From Phycisphaerales bacterium (GTDB lineage Bacteria > Planctomycetota > Phycisphaerae > Phycisphaerales > UBA1924): 64,000 bases of DNA. The DNA lies in contig CP064987.1 in assembly GCA_016699835.1 (NCBI GenBank), positions 1,488,001 through 1,552,000 on the forward strand. Direction: 5' to 3'. Shown here one piece after another: positions 17,260 to 25,607 of this stretch. The position numbers and the translations under genes were made by a program. The notes below the pieces were generated by a model. That model searched no databases. It saw only the letters and a list, made by a program, of their open reading frames with translations, and had not been told where the DNA came from. Every line of letters begins with the position of its first letter. Positions within the stretch are counted from its first letter, which is position 1.

Positions 17260-17868
17260 TCACGGGGGCCCCGTCCTCCACCATCCCTTGCCTGGAAACG
17301 GGTCGCACTCCACGCAAGAGCCGGGCAGATCTTGGGTGCTCCCCTCGCGCACCGCCGTCCACCATCGGGCGCTGCTCCACGGATACTCCTCGGGACGCGT
17401 GGCAAGACCGCGCTCCACGGGGTTGTGGTGGATGTAATGTACCGTCCGGAAGAACTCGAACTCGTCGCGGACGTTGCGATCGAATCCGCCCCCTGGCTGC
17501 CAGAATCGCGGACGGCGACCGGCTGCGGTGCATGAGCCGTCGGCCGTCGGGGCGATCTCGGGTTGGAAGGGCAACAGGGTCGGGGCCATAGAGAGAACCC
17601 GCCTTGCCACGGCGATCTTAAGCGAGCGGAGGATGGTCTCGACCGTTGTTTCCGGAATCGGCCGGATCAGCAGATGGACGTGCTCGGGCATCACGACCCA
17701 CGCGAAGAGGTCGAACCCGTGACGCTCCCGGGCCGCCTTGAGACACGCGGAGAAGAGATCGCGCACGCCCTCGCGGGCCAGCAGCGGTTGACGATGGTCG
17801 CAGGAGAATGTAAGGAACCTGGCCCCACCATCGGTTTCACGCCGACGCATCGTCGTGCGGTGGGGCAT
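17260..17868 (-). CDS. REP-associated tyrosine transposase (RAYT, Y1_Tnp domain)
   Basis: A 202-residue HUH-type protein of the IS200-like Y1 family. RAYT members nick single-stranded REP hairpins through a covalent tyrosine link. The HUH metal motif is His63-V-His65 in WVVMPEHVHLLIRP, and the family C-terminal motif VHYIHHNPVERGL is at 143-155. Between them, relatives carry WQxGGGYDRN; here the sequence is WQPGGGFDRN, so the probable nucleophile Tyr is Phe129. If so, the enzyme is catalytically dead. The start follows TACACT by five bases. The stop is 16 bases from D2, and matching hairpins lie on both sides. Confidence 0.88.
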   Translation of the reverse strand: MPHRTTMRRRETDGGARFLTFSCDHRQPLLAREGVRDLFSACLKAARERHGFDLFAWVVMPEHVHLLIRPIPETTVETILRSLKIAVARRVLSMAPTLLPFQPEIAPTADGSCTAAGRRPRFWQPGGGFDRNVRDEFEFFRTVHYIHHNPVERGLATRPEEYPWSSARWWTAVREGSTQDLPGSCVECDPFPGKGWWRTGPP

Positions 17869-18064
17869 GAGGCAGTGTAGCAACGGCCGATCGTGCCACC
17901 GACGTCCGGCCGTTCCTTGTCTACCCCGCCCCACCCCCGCCCCACCCCCAACCCACCCCCACCCAACACCACCCGACACCACCCGACACCAATCTCTATG
18001 ACTTCCCGGACTTTAGTGCCCGTCAGCCAGTGACGTTCGGACCCGAGCGGACTCACGACGTCCA

Positions 18065-18130
18065 ACGCACTGAAGTCCGGAGGAGCCGGACTTCAGTGGC
18101 ACGGTGACGTGAGATCAGTGCCACGCCCCC
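18065..18130 (-). repeat. Right inverted copy of the RAYT-associated repeat
   Basis: The hairpin 18068-18098 (CACTGAAGTCCGG, loop AGGAG, CCGGACTTCAGTG) has perfect 13-bp arms. With its flank to 18130 it is the reverse complement of 17077-17142. A lone half-arm CCGGACTTTAGTG at 18007-18019 may be the remnant of a D2 hairpin. Confidence 0.85.
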
Positions 18131-18615
18131 GGGTCCGCCCCGCGCTTGAGCGTTTGAGCCTCCGAGGCGCGGTGCGATGGCCCAAAGCAGGAATGGCCTC
18201 GGAACACCCGACAGCCATCGTCTCGGGGCACCCCGCCGCAGGCACAGATCGGCGCCCACATTGGCCCATGGCGAGACCCCACATTCGGATGGTGATGCTC
18301 CATCGTCGGATCGCGTGGTTCCATATGCCGAGAGCGCTTGGGCGTCGTCGAGTAGGAGAGCGCCAGTGGCAAGTGGAGGAGCGCGAGTAGCCGGTGGCGG
18401 AGCGCCAGCGACCGATGGACCGCCGCGAGCGGCTCATGGAGGAGTTCCATTCGCTCATCCCCGAGCGCGATGAGGCAATGGACGAGCGCCAGCGGCGACT
18501 TTTTCTGTGCCAGCCATCACCTTCTCGGACGCGGACCCCGCTGGCGGGCTGGAAAGGGCGATTTCTCGCGTCCGGCGCGTCAGAACGCGCGTTGGACGGG
18601 CCGCCGTCGGCGCGG
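18131..18615. other. Gene-poor stretch with decayed repeats
   Basis: Some 485 bases between the RAYT element and the FBPase stop. Several short frames are open, but none resembles a family. Its right half contains the 21-bp array at 18353-18499. An ORF running rightwards from 18394 overlaps the FBPase gene in antisense and is not believed. Confidence 0.4.
18353..18499. repeat. Degenerate 21-bp tandem repeat, seven units
   Basis: Seven consecutive 21-base units start at 18353, 18374, 18395, 18416, 18437, 18458 and 18479. Most begin TGGAGGAG or TGGACGAG and end in CA, GA or GG. In one frame each unit encodes a charged heptapeptide (MDRRERL, MEEFHSL, MDERQRR), but a TAG in the second unit breaks that frame. 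The units differ at many positions, so the array is old. Confidence 0.6.
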
Positions 18616-20580
18616 TCATGCCTCCTGCGTGATCAGGCCCTCGTAATACGCCTGCACGAGGGCGTCCAAATCGGCGATCGAGCGCTCGATGTGGGCGCCC
18701 TCCTCGGTGTCGCGCGCCGTGCGGGGCTTCTGGTAGGTCCGGATCGTCTCGATCTTGGGGACCATGTCGGCCCCGCGGGTGATCGTCGCGTCGATGCCGT
18801 CGAACTTGGCGTGCTCGGCGAGGTCGATGCGATCGGGCTTCAAGACGAGCGTGTACCCGCGGTCGCCGTAGGCCTCGCTGAAGGCGCCGTCGATGGTGAT
18901 GGCGTTGCCGCCCTTTTTGACCGGGTGCTCGCCCTTCTCGATCTTCACGGGGACGTGCCCGTTGACGATGAGGACGTCCTCGCCGCAGCCGAAGAGCCTG
19001 CCGATGTTTCTTACAAAGCCGGCGTCGTGGATGAGATCGAAGTACGCGTTCTTGTGCTCCTTGTGCGTCTCCTTCTCGGCGAGGAAGTAGGTCTCGAAGG
19101 TGGCGAGTTTGTCCTTGCCGAAGAGCGGGGAGCGGGGGCCGCCCCAGAGGTACCACAGCCAGTCGCCATCCTCGTCCATCGCGAACCAGCGCTTGCGGAA
19201 GGCCCGGCGCACGACCGAGCCGAGGGCGTCCATGAGTTCGCGTCCGCTCCGCTCCTTTCCATCGACCATGAGGCCGAGCGGGTGCCCGGCCTCATCGACG
19301 GGGACGCAGCCGTGGAAGAGCAGGACATCGTCTCGCCGGGTCCACATGCTGCCGCGGCGGACGAGCCAGTCCATGTGCTCGCGCAGGCGCATGGAGCGCG
19401 TGAAGGAGGATTTCAGGCGATCGAGGCAGAGTTGCTCGTCGGGGGAGTACGCGTACGGGTTCTGCGGGTCGATCGTGGGGAGGTTCTGGTCGAGCAGGGC
19501 GTACGACTTTGTCCCGCTCGGCGTCTCCAACTCGATGGCCACGGCCTTGCGGCTCTTCCCTGTTCCTTCAAACTTGATTCGATGAAGCAACCGGCGGTGC
19601 GCAAGGTTCCACTCGGGGCGACGCTCGAGCATCTGCCCCTCGCTCTTGAACTGCATGATGGCGATCGCCTTCTGCATCCGCGCGACCATGAGGGGGTCTC
19701 GGTGTCCCTCGCCTTTGGGCGTGAAGCGCTCGGCGGGGTCGTCGCCGTACACATCGCGCACGAGACGCTCGAGGGGCGTCGTGAGGATGCCGTATCCCTC
19801 TTCCAACTGGGCGGCACGACGGTACCGAGCCGAGAATCGCAGCGTCGTGAGCAGACACGCCTCGTGGCCGAGGTACGCCCCCAGCCAGATCATGTCGTGG
19901 TTGCCCCACAGGAGCGAGACCTTCGGCTGTCGCATGAGCGTGTCGATGACGCGGTCGATGCGCGGGCCGCGGTCGCCCAGATCACCCGCGACGATGAGTT
20001 CGCCGATGGCGAGGTTGCGAATGAGGCGCGCGGCTGCTCGCACGGCGCCCCAATCCCGATCGTGCACGGCCAGCCCCGCGATCATCTGCTTGATGTACTC
20101 GGGGCGCTGCGCGCTCCCCAGTTCCACGAACAACTCTCGGTACCACGTGGGGAGCAGTCGCTCAAAGTGCACACGCCGGTATCGCGCGCGCAGCACGCGG
20201 ACGATCTCGAACTGGCGCGTGAGCGTCTCCTGCACCCACGCCAGACGCCGCCCCGATTCGACGATCTCGCGCGAGTACTTGTTGATCGCCTCGCGCGGGT
20301 AATACAGCACGGCCATGAAGATCTGCTTCTCGTCGGGCTTCAGGCGATCGCCCAGCACCTGATCGACGAGGATGCGCAGCGCGCCCGAGGCGTTGTTCAG
20401 CACGTGCCGCAGTTTCGCGTCCTCGCCATGGACGTCGGAGATGACGTGCACCGTCGTCGAGGGGAGCGAGAGGCTGGCGCGCAGGCCCGCGGCCTCGGTG
20501 ATCGCGTCCTCGGCGGAACCAAACTGCGAGGCGAGGGCGCGAAGATGGGCGAGACGGTCGGCGGAGAGATTCGTGGGCAC
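18616..20580 (-). CDS. fbp: Fructose-1,6-bisphosphatase, class III
   Basis: A 654-residue enzyme of the Firmicute-type FBPase family, built on a metallophosphatase fold, unrelated to class I FBPase; it makes fructose 6-phosphate in gluconeogenesis. Metal motifs: HVISDVHGE (Asp49, His51), GDLGDRGPRID near residue 200 and WGNHD near 225. Blocks such as LYYPREAINKYSR and the C-terminal VNGHVPVKIEKGE are characteristic of this class. The length matches the family (about 640-670). It starts at GTG 20580. In this window it can oppose the PPi-type phosphofructokinase at 55.7 kb. Confidence 0.93.
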   Translation of the reverse strand: MPTNLSADRLAHLRALASQFGSAEDAITEAAGLRASLSLPSTTVHVISDVHGEDAKLRHVLNNASGALRILVDQVLGDRLKPDEKQIFMAVLYYPREAINKYSREIVESGRRLAWVQETLTRQFEIVRVLRARYRRVHFERLLPTWYRELFVELGSAQRPEYIKQMIAGLAVHDRDWGAVRAAARLIRNLAIGELIVAGDLGDRGPRIDRVIDTLMRQPKVSLLWGNHDMIWLGAYLGHEACLLTTLRFSARYRRAAQLEEGYGILTTPLERLVRDVYGDDPAERFTPKGEGHRDPLMVARMQKAIAIMQFKSEGQMLERRPEWNLAHRRLLHRIKFEGTGKSRKAVAIELETPSGTKSYALLDQNLPTIDPQNPYAYSPDEQLCLDRLKSSFTRSMRLREHMDWLVRRGSMWTRRDDVLLFHGCVPVDEAGHPLGLMVDGKERSGRELMDALGSVVRRAFRKRWFAMDEDGDWLWYLWGGPRSPLFGKDKLATFETYFLAEKETHKEHKNAYFDLIHDAGFVRNIGRLFGCGEDVLIVNGHVPVKIEKGEHPVKKGGNAITIDGAFSEAYGDRGYTLVLKPDRIDLAEHAKFDGIDATITRGADMVPKIETIRTYQKPRTARDTEEGAHIERSIADLDALVQAYYEGLITQEA

Positions 20581-20879
20581 GGGAATGAGTCCTGTCCAAA
20601 GAGTCGTGGGGTCGCGGCAAGGGCGGAACGTCAGGGTATGGGCGGGGTTTTCGGGCGTCCCTCACGAGAACGATCTGGGAATCTGGGCAACACCCGGTGA
20701 GGCCGAAACTCCGGATTCCACCCCATTTCCACGCGAGGCTTCCGGGATTCATGCACATCCCCCACGCGTCCATTCATGCCGCACTACGCTTTACCCTTTC
20801 GCCGAGCGAGTTCGCCTTTGGAGGCGTCGTCGCGCCGGCGTTCACACTTTGAGCAGCGTTCCAGGGGAGTTCAACGAGC

Positions 20880-22295
20880 ATGAAGGGGAGCCCGTCGATC
20901 GCCGAGGTCAAGCCGTCGCAGGACCATCTCAAGAAGTTCCACTGGGAGCCGCAGCCCGCGGCCCAGAAACTCGTGGACGATCTGCTCCAGGGGTTCCTCG
21001 CCCTCTGCCCCGAGGCCCAGACGCTCGTGCGCCGCATGAGCCTCGAGACCGCGACGCGATTCAAGGACTGGATCGACCACATCCACCTGGGCGATTCCCC
21101 CGACATGCGCCAGCGCCTCGCGAGCGTCGGCTATGTCTCGACGCCCGTCCCCGGCGCGCCCGGCAACTTCACCCACCCCGGCGCGATCCTCCCGGCGATC
21201 GTCCTCGACACCAAGAACGCCACGCTGCGCGTCGCGATCAAGGTCGATTCCGTCGCCGACTTCCTCGCCGCCCACGGGCTCACGAGCGAGGTCCTCGGCG
21301 ATCCGCTCTCGCAACTCCGCATGGCCGCCGCCTTTCGTAGCGGGTCCGCCGAACTCTGGGCCGTCGAGCGTCACGGCACGCGCTCGCACGAGATCAAACC
21401 CTCCGACCCGGCGAAGTCCATCGCCGCGATGCGTCACCTCGAGGCCTTCTGCCGGCGTCCGCGCGACATCGCCGACGACCACATGGCCCTCAAGTTCCTC
21501 GACCGCCTCGTCGACGCCGCCGTGCAGGATCTCGGCTCCGACTGGGCCTGCGACCTCTTCTTCGAGGGCGAGCGCCGCTACTGGATGCGCCGCAACACCG
21601 CCGCCCGCATCCAGTACGCCCGCCAGAACAAACTCGGCCTGGGCTGGGCCAACCACGACCACCACACCTACCGCTGCACGCGCCACAACTTCCATCGCGT
21701 CATCGCCATCTGGGAGAAACTCGGTTTCGTCGCGCGCGAGGCCTTCTACGCCGGGGCCGAGGCCGGCTGGGGCGCGCAGGTCATGGAGCAGCCCGTCACG
21801 CAGATCACGACCTTCAACGACGTCGATTTGACGCCCGAGGAGATCCTCGGCGACTTCGCGCACGACGGGCTCCCCGAGGCGAAGGAAGAGGTCGGCACGG
21901 TCGGCCTGTGGGTCCGCCTCCACGGCGAGTCGCTCCTCGACGCGGGGATGCACCACCTCGAGTGCCAGTTCGACTTCCACGCCCTCGTCGCCCAACTCGA
22001 GGCCGCGAACGTGAAGACCATGGATCCCTTCACGACCTTCCCCTTCCTGCGCCAGGCCTTCACCGAGGGCGAGCGCTGGAGCGTCGAGCCGCGCCGCATC
22101 GAGGCCCTCCTCGCCAAGGGGTACATTACCAAGGGACAGGCCGACGCCTTCCGCCGCGACGGCGCCATCGGCAGCCACCTCGAGAACCTCGAACGCAACG
22201 ACGGCTACAAGGGTTTTAATCAGCAGGGCGTCAGCGACATCATCCAGCGCACCGACCCCAGGGCCCACAGCGACCACGGCTTCACGGGGGCGTAG
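20880..22295 (+). CDS. Conserved-looking protein of unknown function
   Basis: A 471-residue soluble protein not recognised. It has no signal peptide or membrane segment. Notable blocks are GWANHDHHTYRCTRHNF near residue 259 and LLDAGMHHLECQFDFHALV near 350. The clustered His/Asp/Glu residues could form a metal site, and the two His-rich blocks recall metal-dependent VOC/cupin-type oxygenases, but this is a guess. GGGGAG lies ten bases before the ATG. It stands alone, with a 299-base upstream gap shared with the divergent FBPase. Confidence 0.7.
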   Translation: MKGSPSIAEVKPSQDHLKKFHWEPQPAAQKLVDDLLQGFLALCPEAQTLVRRMSLETATRFKDWIDHIHLGDSPDMRQRLASVGYVSTPVPGAPGNFTHPGAILPAIVLDTKNATLRVAIKVDSVADFLAAHGLTSEVLGDPLSQLRMAAAFRSGSAELWAVERHGTRSHEIKPSDPAKSIAAMRHLEAFCRRPRDIADDHMALKFLDRLVDAAVQDLGSDWACDLFFEGERRYWMRRNTAARIQYARQNKLGLGWANHDHHTYRCTRHNFHRVIAIWEKLGFVAREAFYAGAEAGWGAQVMEQPVTQITTFNDVDLTPEEILGDFAHDGLPEAKEEVGTVGLWVRLHGESLLDAGMHHLECQFDFHALVAQLEAANVKTMDPFTTFPFLRQAFTEGERWSVEPRRIEALLAKGYITKGQADAFRRDGAIGSHLENLERNDGYKGFNQQGVSDIIQRTDPRAHSDHGFTGA

Positions 22296-22375
22296 GCACT
22301 GGGCATGAGGCACTGGGCACTAGGGAATGGGCCATAGGCAATAACAGTGTGGCCACGGGTGCCTCTCGCTTTGGT

Positions 22376-22470
22376 GGCACCACTCTCCAGAGTGGTGTCT
22401 TCCACTCCTACCCAATCTCGTGGGGCAGGGAGGGGGGCGTCCCTCCTGTGTCTACTCCTTCTCCCACGTC
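22376..22470. repeat. Composite palindromic repeat (families B and C)
   Basis: CACCACTC-TCCA-GAGTGGTG at 22378-22397 is followed by CCCAATCTCGTGGGGCAGGG and a GGAGGGGGGC / GTCCCTCC hairpin, then GTGTCTACTCC. The same order, hairpin then CCCATTC-GTG-GGCAGG then TGTCTACTCC, is seen at 53213-53290. Confidence 0.55.
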
Positions 22471-22558
22471 CGCCCCGTTTATCCGGCCCCAAACCGCCCT
22501 CACGTCCCCAAACCACAAACATCACCCGGACAAATCCCCCTTCGCGCAGGAGTTTTCG

Positions 22559-22684
22559 TGGACGAGAAATGATTTCTCGTGGACCAAAAACCATTTCTCG
22601 TGGACGTGAAATCATTTTCTGTGGACCGGAAATCGTTCCTCATGGACCGGGAACGACTCGATCCGGACCAGATCCCAATCCCAC
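22559..22684. repeat. 21-bp tandem repeat, six units
   Basis: Units start at 22559, 22580, 22601, 22622, 22643 and 22664 with TGGAC in the first five and CGGAC in the sixth. The first four carry a palindromic core such as GAGAAATGATTTCTC. One frame encodes heptapeptides of the form VDxKSFL, interrupted by a TGA in the first unit. Confidence 0.75.
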
Positions 22685-22772
22685 GGGCCCCGATCCACCC
22701 ACTCCACACCGCGCACGAACGGCGTGTGGCACAGATTCGTGATGAATCTCCGAATGCCCCACCTCTGAACAC

Positions 22773-22800
22773 AGGAGGAATCGGACTTCAGTGCCACTCA
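22773..22800 (-). repeat. Half copy of the RAYT-associated hairpin
   Basis: AGGAGGAATCGGACTTCAGTG matches the loop and one arm of hairpin D1 in inverted orientation with one base change; the other arm is gone. It marks the left side of the low-GC island. Confidence 0.6.
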
Positions 22801-22841
22801 CCCGGACTCCAGTATGATGCACATGGCTAGAATTGAATACG

Positions 22842-23917
22842 ATGAGTTTTGCTAGACCAGAGTTCTCCAAAAATGACGTTAACCGCGCGGGCAAACTTCT
22901 CGCTGCGGATCCACCTGAATGGGACAAACTAGCGTGGGCAACCGATGTTCTAGCTAACTGGAGGGCCTGTCATCTATACCCGATTAATACCTTCCAAGCA
23001 ACACTACGTGGACGTGTGGGAAAGATAGACGACAATGCGATTGTGGCCCAGCGACTAAAGCGAGCGCCATCCGTTGTTGCTAAGTTACAACGTTTTAATA
23101 CAATGATTTTGGCACAGATGCAGAATATTGGAGGCCTTCGTGCCATTGTAGGAACTGTTCCTCAAGTTCGCAGACTGGAAGCCCTTTATCGCGATCCGAA
23201 GAGTCTCAAACATTCACTCGTATCATCTAAAGACTATATCACAACACCAAAGTCCGATGGATATCGAGGTGTTCATCTTGTATTTCGATACAAGAGCGAT
23301 AGTGCACCACGATATAATGGACTACATGTAGAACTTCAAATTCGCACCAAGATGCAACATGCATGGGCCACTGCGGTTGAGACAATGGGTACATTTCTTG
23401 GTCAGGCATTGAAATCAGGACAGGGCGACACCCAGTGGCGTGATTTTTTGCAATTGCAAGCGCAGCACTTGCACATCTGGAGAGATCTCCTACAGTGCCC
23501 GGTTTTCAAAGCCTTTCACCAGAGGCTACATATTCTGCAGTTGCAGACGCCGAAGCCGCATTGGGAGTATTAGCCAAATTAGAAGGCTTTGCTATCGCAG
23601 CCAGTAAGATCGCCACTGATGACCGTAAGGGTAAGTATCACCTAGTTATTCTCGATACTGCTACTCGCTCGGTTCGCCTCATCCCCTTCTCGGAAAATCG
23701 ACTCGCTGACGCAAACGCGGAGTACGCAAGGGTAGAAGAGAGAACCTTGAAAGGCGAACAGATCGAGGCAGTTTTAGTGGCTGCAGGACCTGTTGATGCT
23801 TTGCAGAAGGCCTATCCAAACTACTTTCTTGATACGCATGCCTTTGTTGCTCAGATCAGAAGGATCATGGAGAGAGCAGAAGGTATACCTTCGAAAGGAC
23901 GGAAGCGATCAAAGTAG
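22842..23917 (+). pseudogene. RelA/SpoT-domain protein, frameshifted
   Basis: Two frames make one protein of about 358 residues if one base is added. Frame 1 (22842-23573) gives the synthetase-type domain: QMQNIGGLRAIV, SDGYRGVHLVFRY, VELQIRTKMQHAWATAVET. Frame 2, believable from about 23444 to the stop at 23917, gives the family C-terminus (TVPGFQS, VLVAAGPVDAL, KAYPNYFLDTHAF). The switch falls on a run of six T (23444-23449); seven would restore WRDFFAIAS. The usual metal-binding Asp in the MQDIGG motif is Asn95. The gene is AT-rich against its surroundings, a sign of transfer. TAGAAT lies eight bases before the ATG. Confidence 0.82.
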
Positions 23918-24390
23918 TTAGACCATATCATCTCCTGAAGCAAGGTGCTGCAGTGGTTTGTATAGGATGGGCGATTCGCTCACCCCACGATTGTGGGCTC
24001 GACCGTAGACAATAGATCGGATCAGACATCGTCATATACGACAAGTAGTATTATTTTTGTCGAGGACGTAATGTGTGGACACACTTGGTCCAATCGGGTG
24101 CTCCAACACCGTCCAGGCGTACGCCGCATTGGGCTTGACAATCACACGTGTGCAACTCGCCATTTCCAACGGGTTGTCCGTCCCGTGTCGGATAGATCAA
24201 CTCAATCTTTGTAGTTTGCTTGATCTTCTCACAGTTAAATACATTGTTCTCTTTGTAGTACTTCAACTTGTTTACTCCATTCCCCAAATGGGTGTTACTG
24301 ACGATTCCGGCACTCACATACGTGAACATACGCGGGGACTTTGTGCCTCGTTCTCTACTCTTGACCAATTAGATACCTGTAGCAAATTCA
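23918..24390. other. Low-GC non-coding remainder of the island
   Basis: About 470 AT-rich bases. Two overlapping frames are open (plus 24075-24428, minus 24051-24368), but neither has a good start, and neither resembles a family. It looks like decayed foreign DNA that arrived with the RelA/SpoT gene. Confidence 0.4.
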
Positions 24391-24535
24391 AGGGGCGTGG
24401 CACTGAATTCACGCCATCGTGCCATTGAAGTCCGGTTCCTCCGGACTTCAGTGCATGCGTTGTCGTGTCACACGGCACCAAAGTCCGGGGAGAAACAAGA
24501 GAAGAGGGAAGACGAGGAAGAGCCGGACTTTGGTC
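24391..24535 (+). repeat. Second D1-D2 repeat pair (non-autonomous copy)
   Basis: D1 hairpin 24423-24453 (one arm with a single change, loop TTCCT) and D2 arms at 24476-24488 and 24523-24534 around a 34-base purine-rich loop. The first 66 bases match 17077-17142 closely, starting GGGGCGTGGCACTGA. No transposase gene is attached. It forms the right edge of the low-GC island. Confidence 0.85.
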
Positions 24536-24653
24536 GCCCAAGACGAGCAGTCAACGCCATCGGGACACCACTCGTCGTACCGATCCAAAGGGGATGGAGG
24601 TGCCGGAGGAAGGGTCCTCCCTTCCTCTGGCGTGCGCAACACACGCGCCACCA

Positions 24654-25607
24654 TCACACACTCCGACTTACACCACCACTACTACCACTTTCAACAACGT
24701 CCCTGATCTCCCCCGCCAGTCGCTCCGCCGCGGCACGGACGTGATCGGTCCACCCCCCCCCACTCCCCCCGCCCCCCCCATTTCTCCCACGACCTGCACC
24801 CGTCGCATAGATCACCGAGCGGCTCGCCGTCACCAGCACGCCGGCCCCCGCCAGGCTCGACCGCCGCGCCGCCCGTGGCCGCAGCATCGCCCGGATGTCC
24901 TCGGCCGTGCCCCCCTGGGCGCCGTAGCCGGGGATCAGGAAGATCTGGTCGGGCATGCGCTCGCGCAGGGCCCTGGCCTCGGCGTGCTTCGTGGCCCCCA
25001 CCACCGCGCCCACGCTCGACAGGCCGTGTGAAGCCCCCCCTCCCGATGCGCCCACATGCTTCGCGCCGTACGCCGCGACCTGGTCGGCCATCATCTCGGC
25101 GACCGTGCGGCCGTCCTCCAATCGCGCGCCCTGCACGGCGTCGCCGTCGGGGTTGCTCGTCCGCACCAGCACGAAGACGCCGAGCCCAACCTCCACGAAG
25201 GGATCGAGCGCGCCCAGGCCGAGGTAGCCGCTCACGGTGACGGCGTGGGCGTGCTGGCGCCTGGCGGCGTGGGCGTAGTGGCGGCTGGAGAGGCCGATGT
25301 CGCCGCGCTTGGCGTCGAGGATGACGACCAGGCCGAGACTGCTCGCGTGCTCGGCGTGCTCGGCGAGGGTCTCAAGCCCGCGACCGCCCCAGCGCTCATA
25401 GCACGCGGATTGGAGTTTGATCGCGGGGACAACACCAACCACGGCATCGATCACGCCGCGGCCGAATTGGCGGATGGATTCCAGGGGCTCGTGGTGGGCG
25501 GAGCGCACGGCATCGGGCAGCATCTCGTGCACGGGATCCAGCCCGACGCACACCGGCGAGCCCACACGCTCGATCGCCGCACTCAAGAGATCCGCAAAGG
25601 GAGTCAT
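24654..25607 (-). CDS. pyrF: Orotidine 5'-phosphate decarboxylase (type 2)
   Basis: A 317-residue enzyme for the last step of UMP synthesis. Motifs of the longer, mycobacterial-type PyrF are seen: VCVGLDP (about 21-27), LDAKRGDIG with the catalytic Lys, VSGYLGLGALDPF and FLIPGYGAQGG. Near the C-terminus a Gly run (RNGGGGGSGGGW) is encoded by C-rich DNA at 24750-24782 and may be a slippage-prone insertion. The start at 25607 (MTPFADLL) begins the family-like sequence. It diverges from the DUF971-recG pair. Confidence 0.9.
   Translation of the reverse strand: MTPFADLLSAAIERVGSPVCVGLDPVHEMLPDAVRSAHHEPLESIRQFGRGVIDAVVGVVPAIKLQSACYERWGGRGLETLAEHAEHASSLGLVVILDAKRGDIGLSSRHYAHAARRQHAHAVTVSGYLGLGALDPFVEVGLGVFVLVRTSNPDGDAVQGARLEDGRTVAEMMADQVAAYGAKHVGASGGGASHGLSSVGAVVGATKHAEARALRERMPDQIFLIPGYGAQGGTAEDIRAMLRPRAARRSSLAGAGVLVTASRSVIYATGAGRGRNGGGGGSGGGWTDHVRAAAERLAGEIRDVVESGSSGGVSRSV

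Larger units (their letters stand above)
17077..18130 (-). mobile_element. RAYT gene bracketed by 66-bp inverted repeats
   Basis: The first and last 66 bases (17077-17142 and 18065-18130) are inverted copies of each other, 60 of 66 identical, each containing the hairpin CACTGAAGTCCGG / CCGGACTTCAGTG with a 5-base loop. Between them lie a second hairpin pair (17190-17243), the transposase gene (17260-17868) and a G/C-skewed tract at 17923-17990. This is the arrangement expected for a REP-associated tyrosine transposase and its BIME-like repeats. Whether the unit moves as a whole is unknown. Confidence 0.75.
22296..22841. other. Repeat-filled intergenic stretch
   Basis: 546 bases without a gene, made of three blocks: a palindromic composite repeat (22376-22470), an array of 21-bp repeats (22559-22684), and a broken copy of the RAYT-associated hairpin (22773-22800). 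GC falls sharply from about 22.5 kb onwards, marking the left edge of the low-GC island. Confidence 0.6.

Noticed and set aside
18394..20700. A 768-codon frame opposite the FBPase gene
   Set aside because: It mirrors the FBPase codons on the other strand. The minus-strand protein has all class III FBPase motifs.
22559..22684. CRISPR array
   Set aside because: The units are contiguous 21-base repeats without spacers, and no cas gene is present in the window.
23495..23917. Separate 140-residue gene behind the RelA/SpoT domain, possibly an antitoxin
   Set aside because: Its sequence (VLVAAGPVDAL, KAYPNYFLDTHAF) is the normal C-terminus of the same RelA/SpoT-domain family, and the frame joins the first part at a T run. 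It is better read as a frameshifted single gene.
24750..24782. Frameshift in pyrF at the C-rich tract
   Set aside because: The frame stays open with family-like sequence on both sides; the tract only encodes a Gly run. Read errors are possible but not needed.
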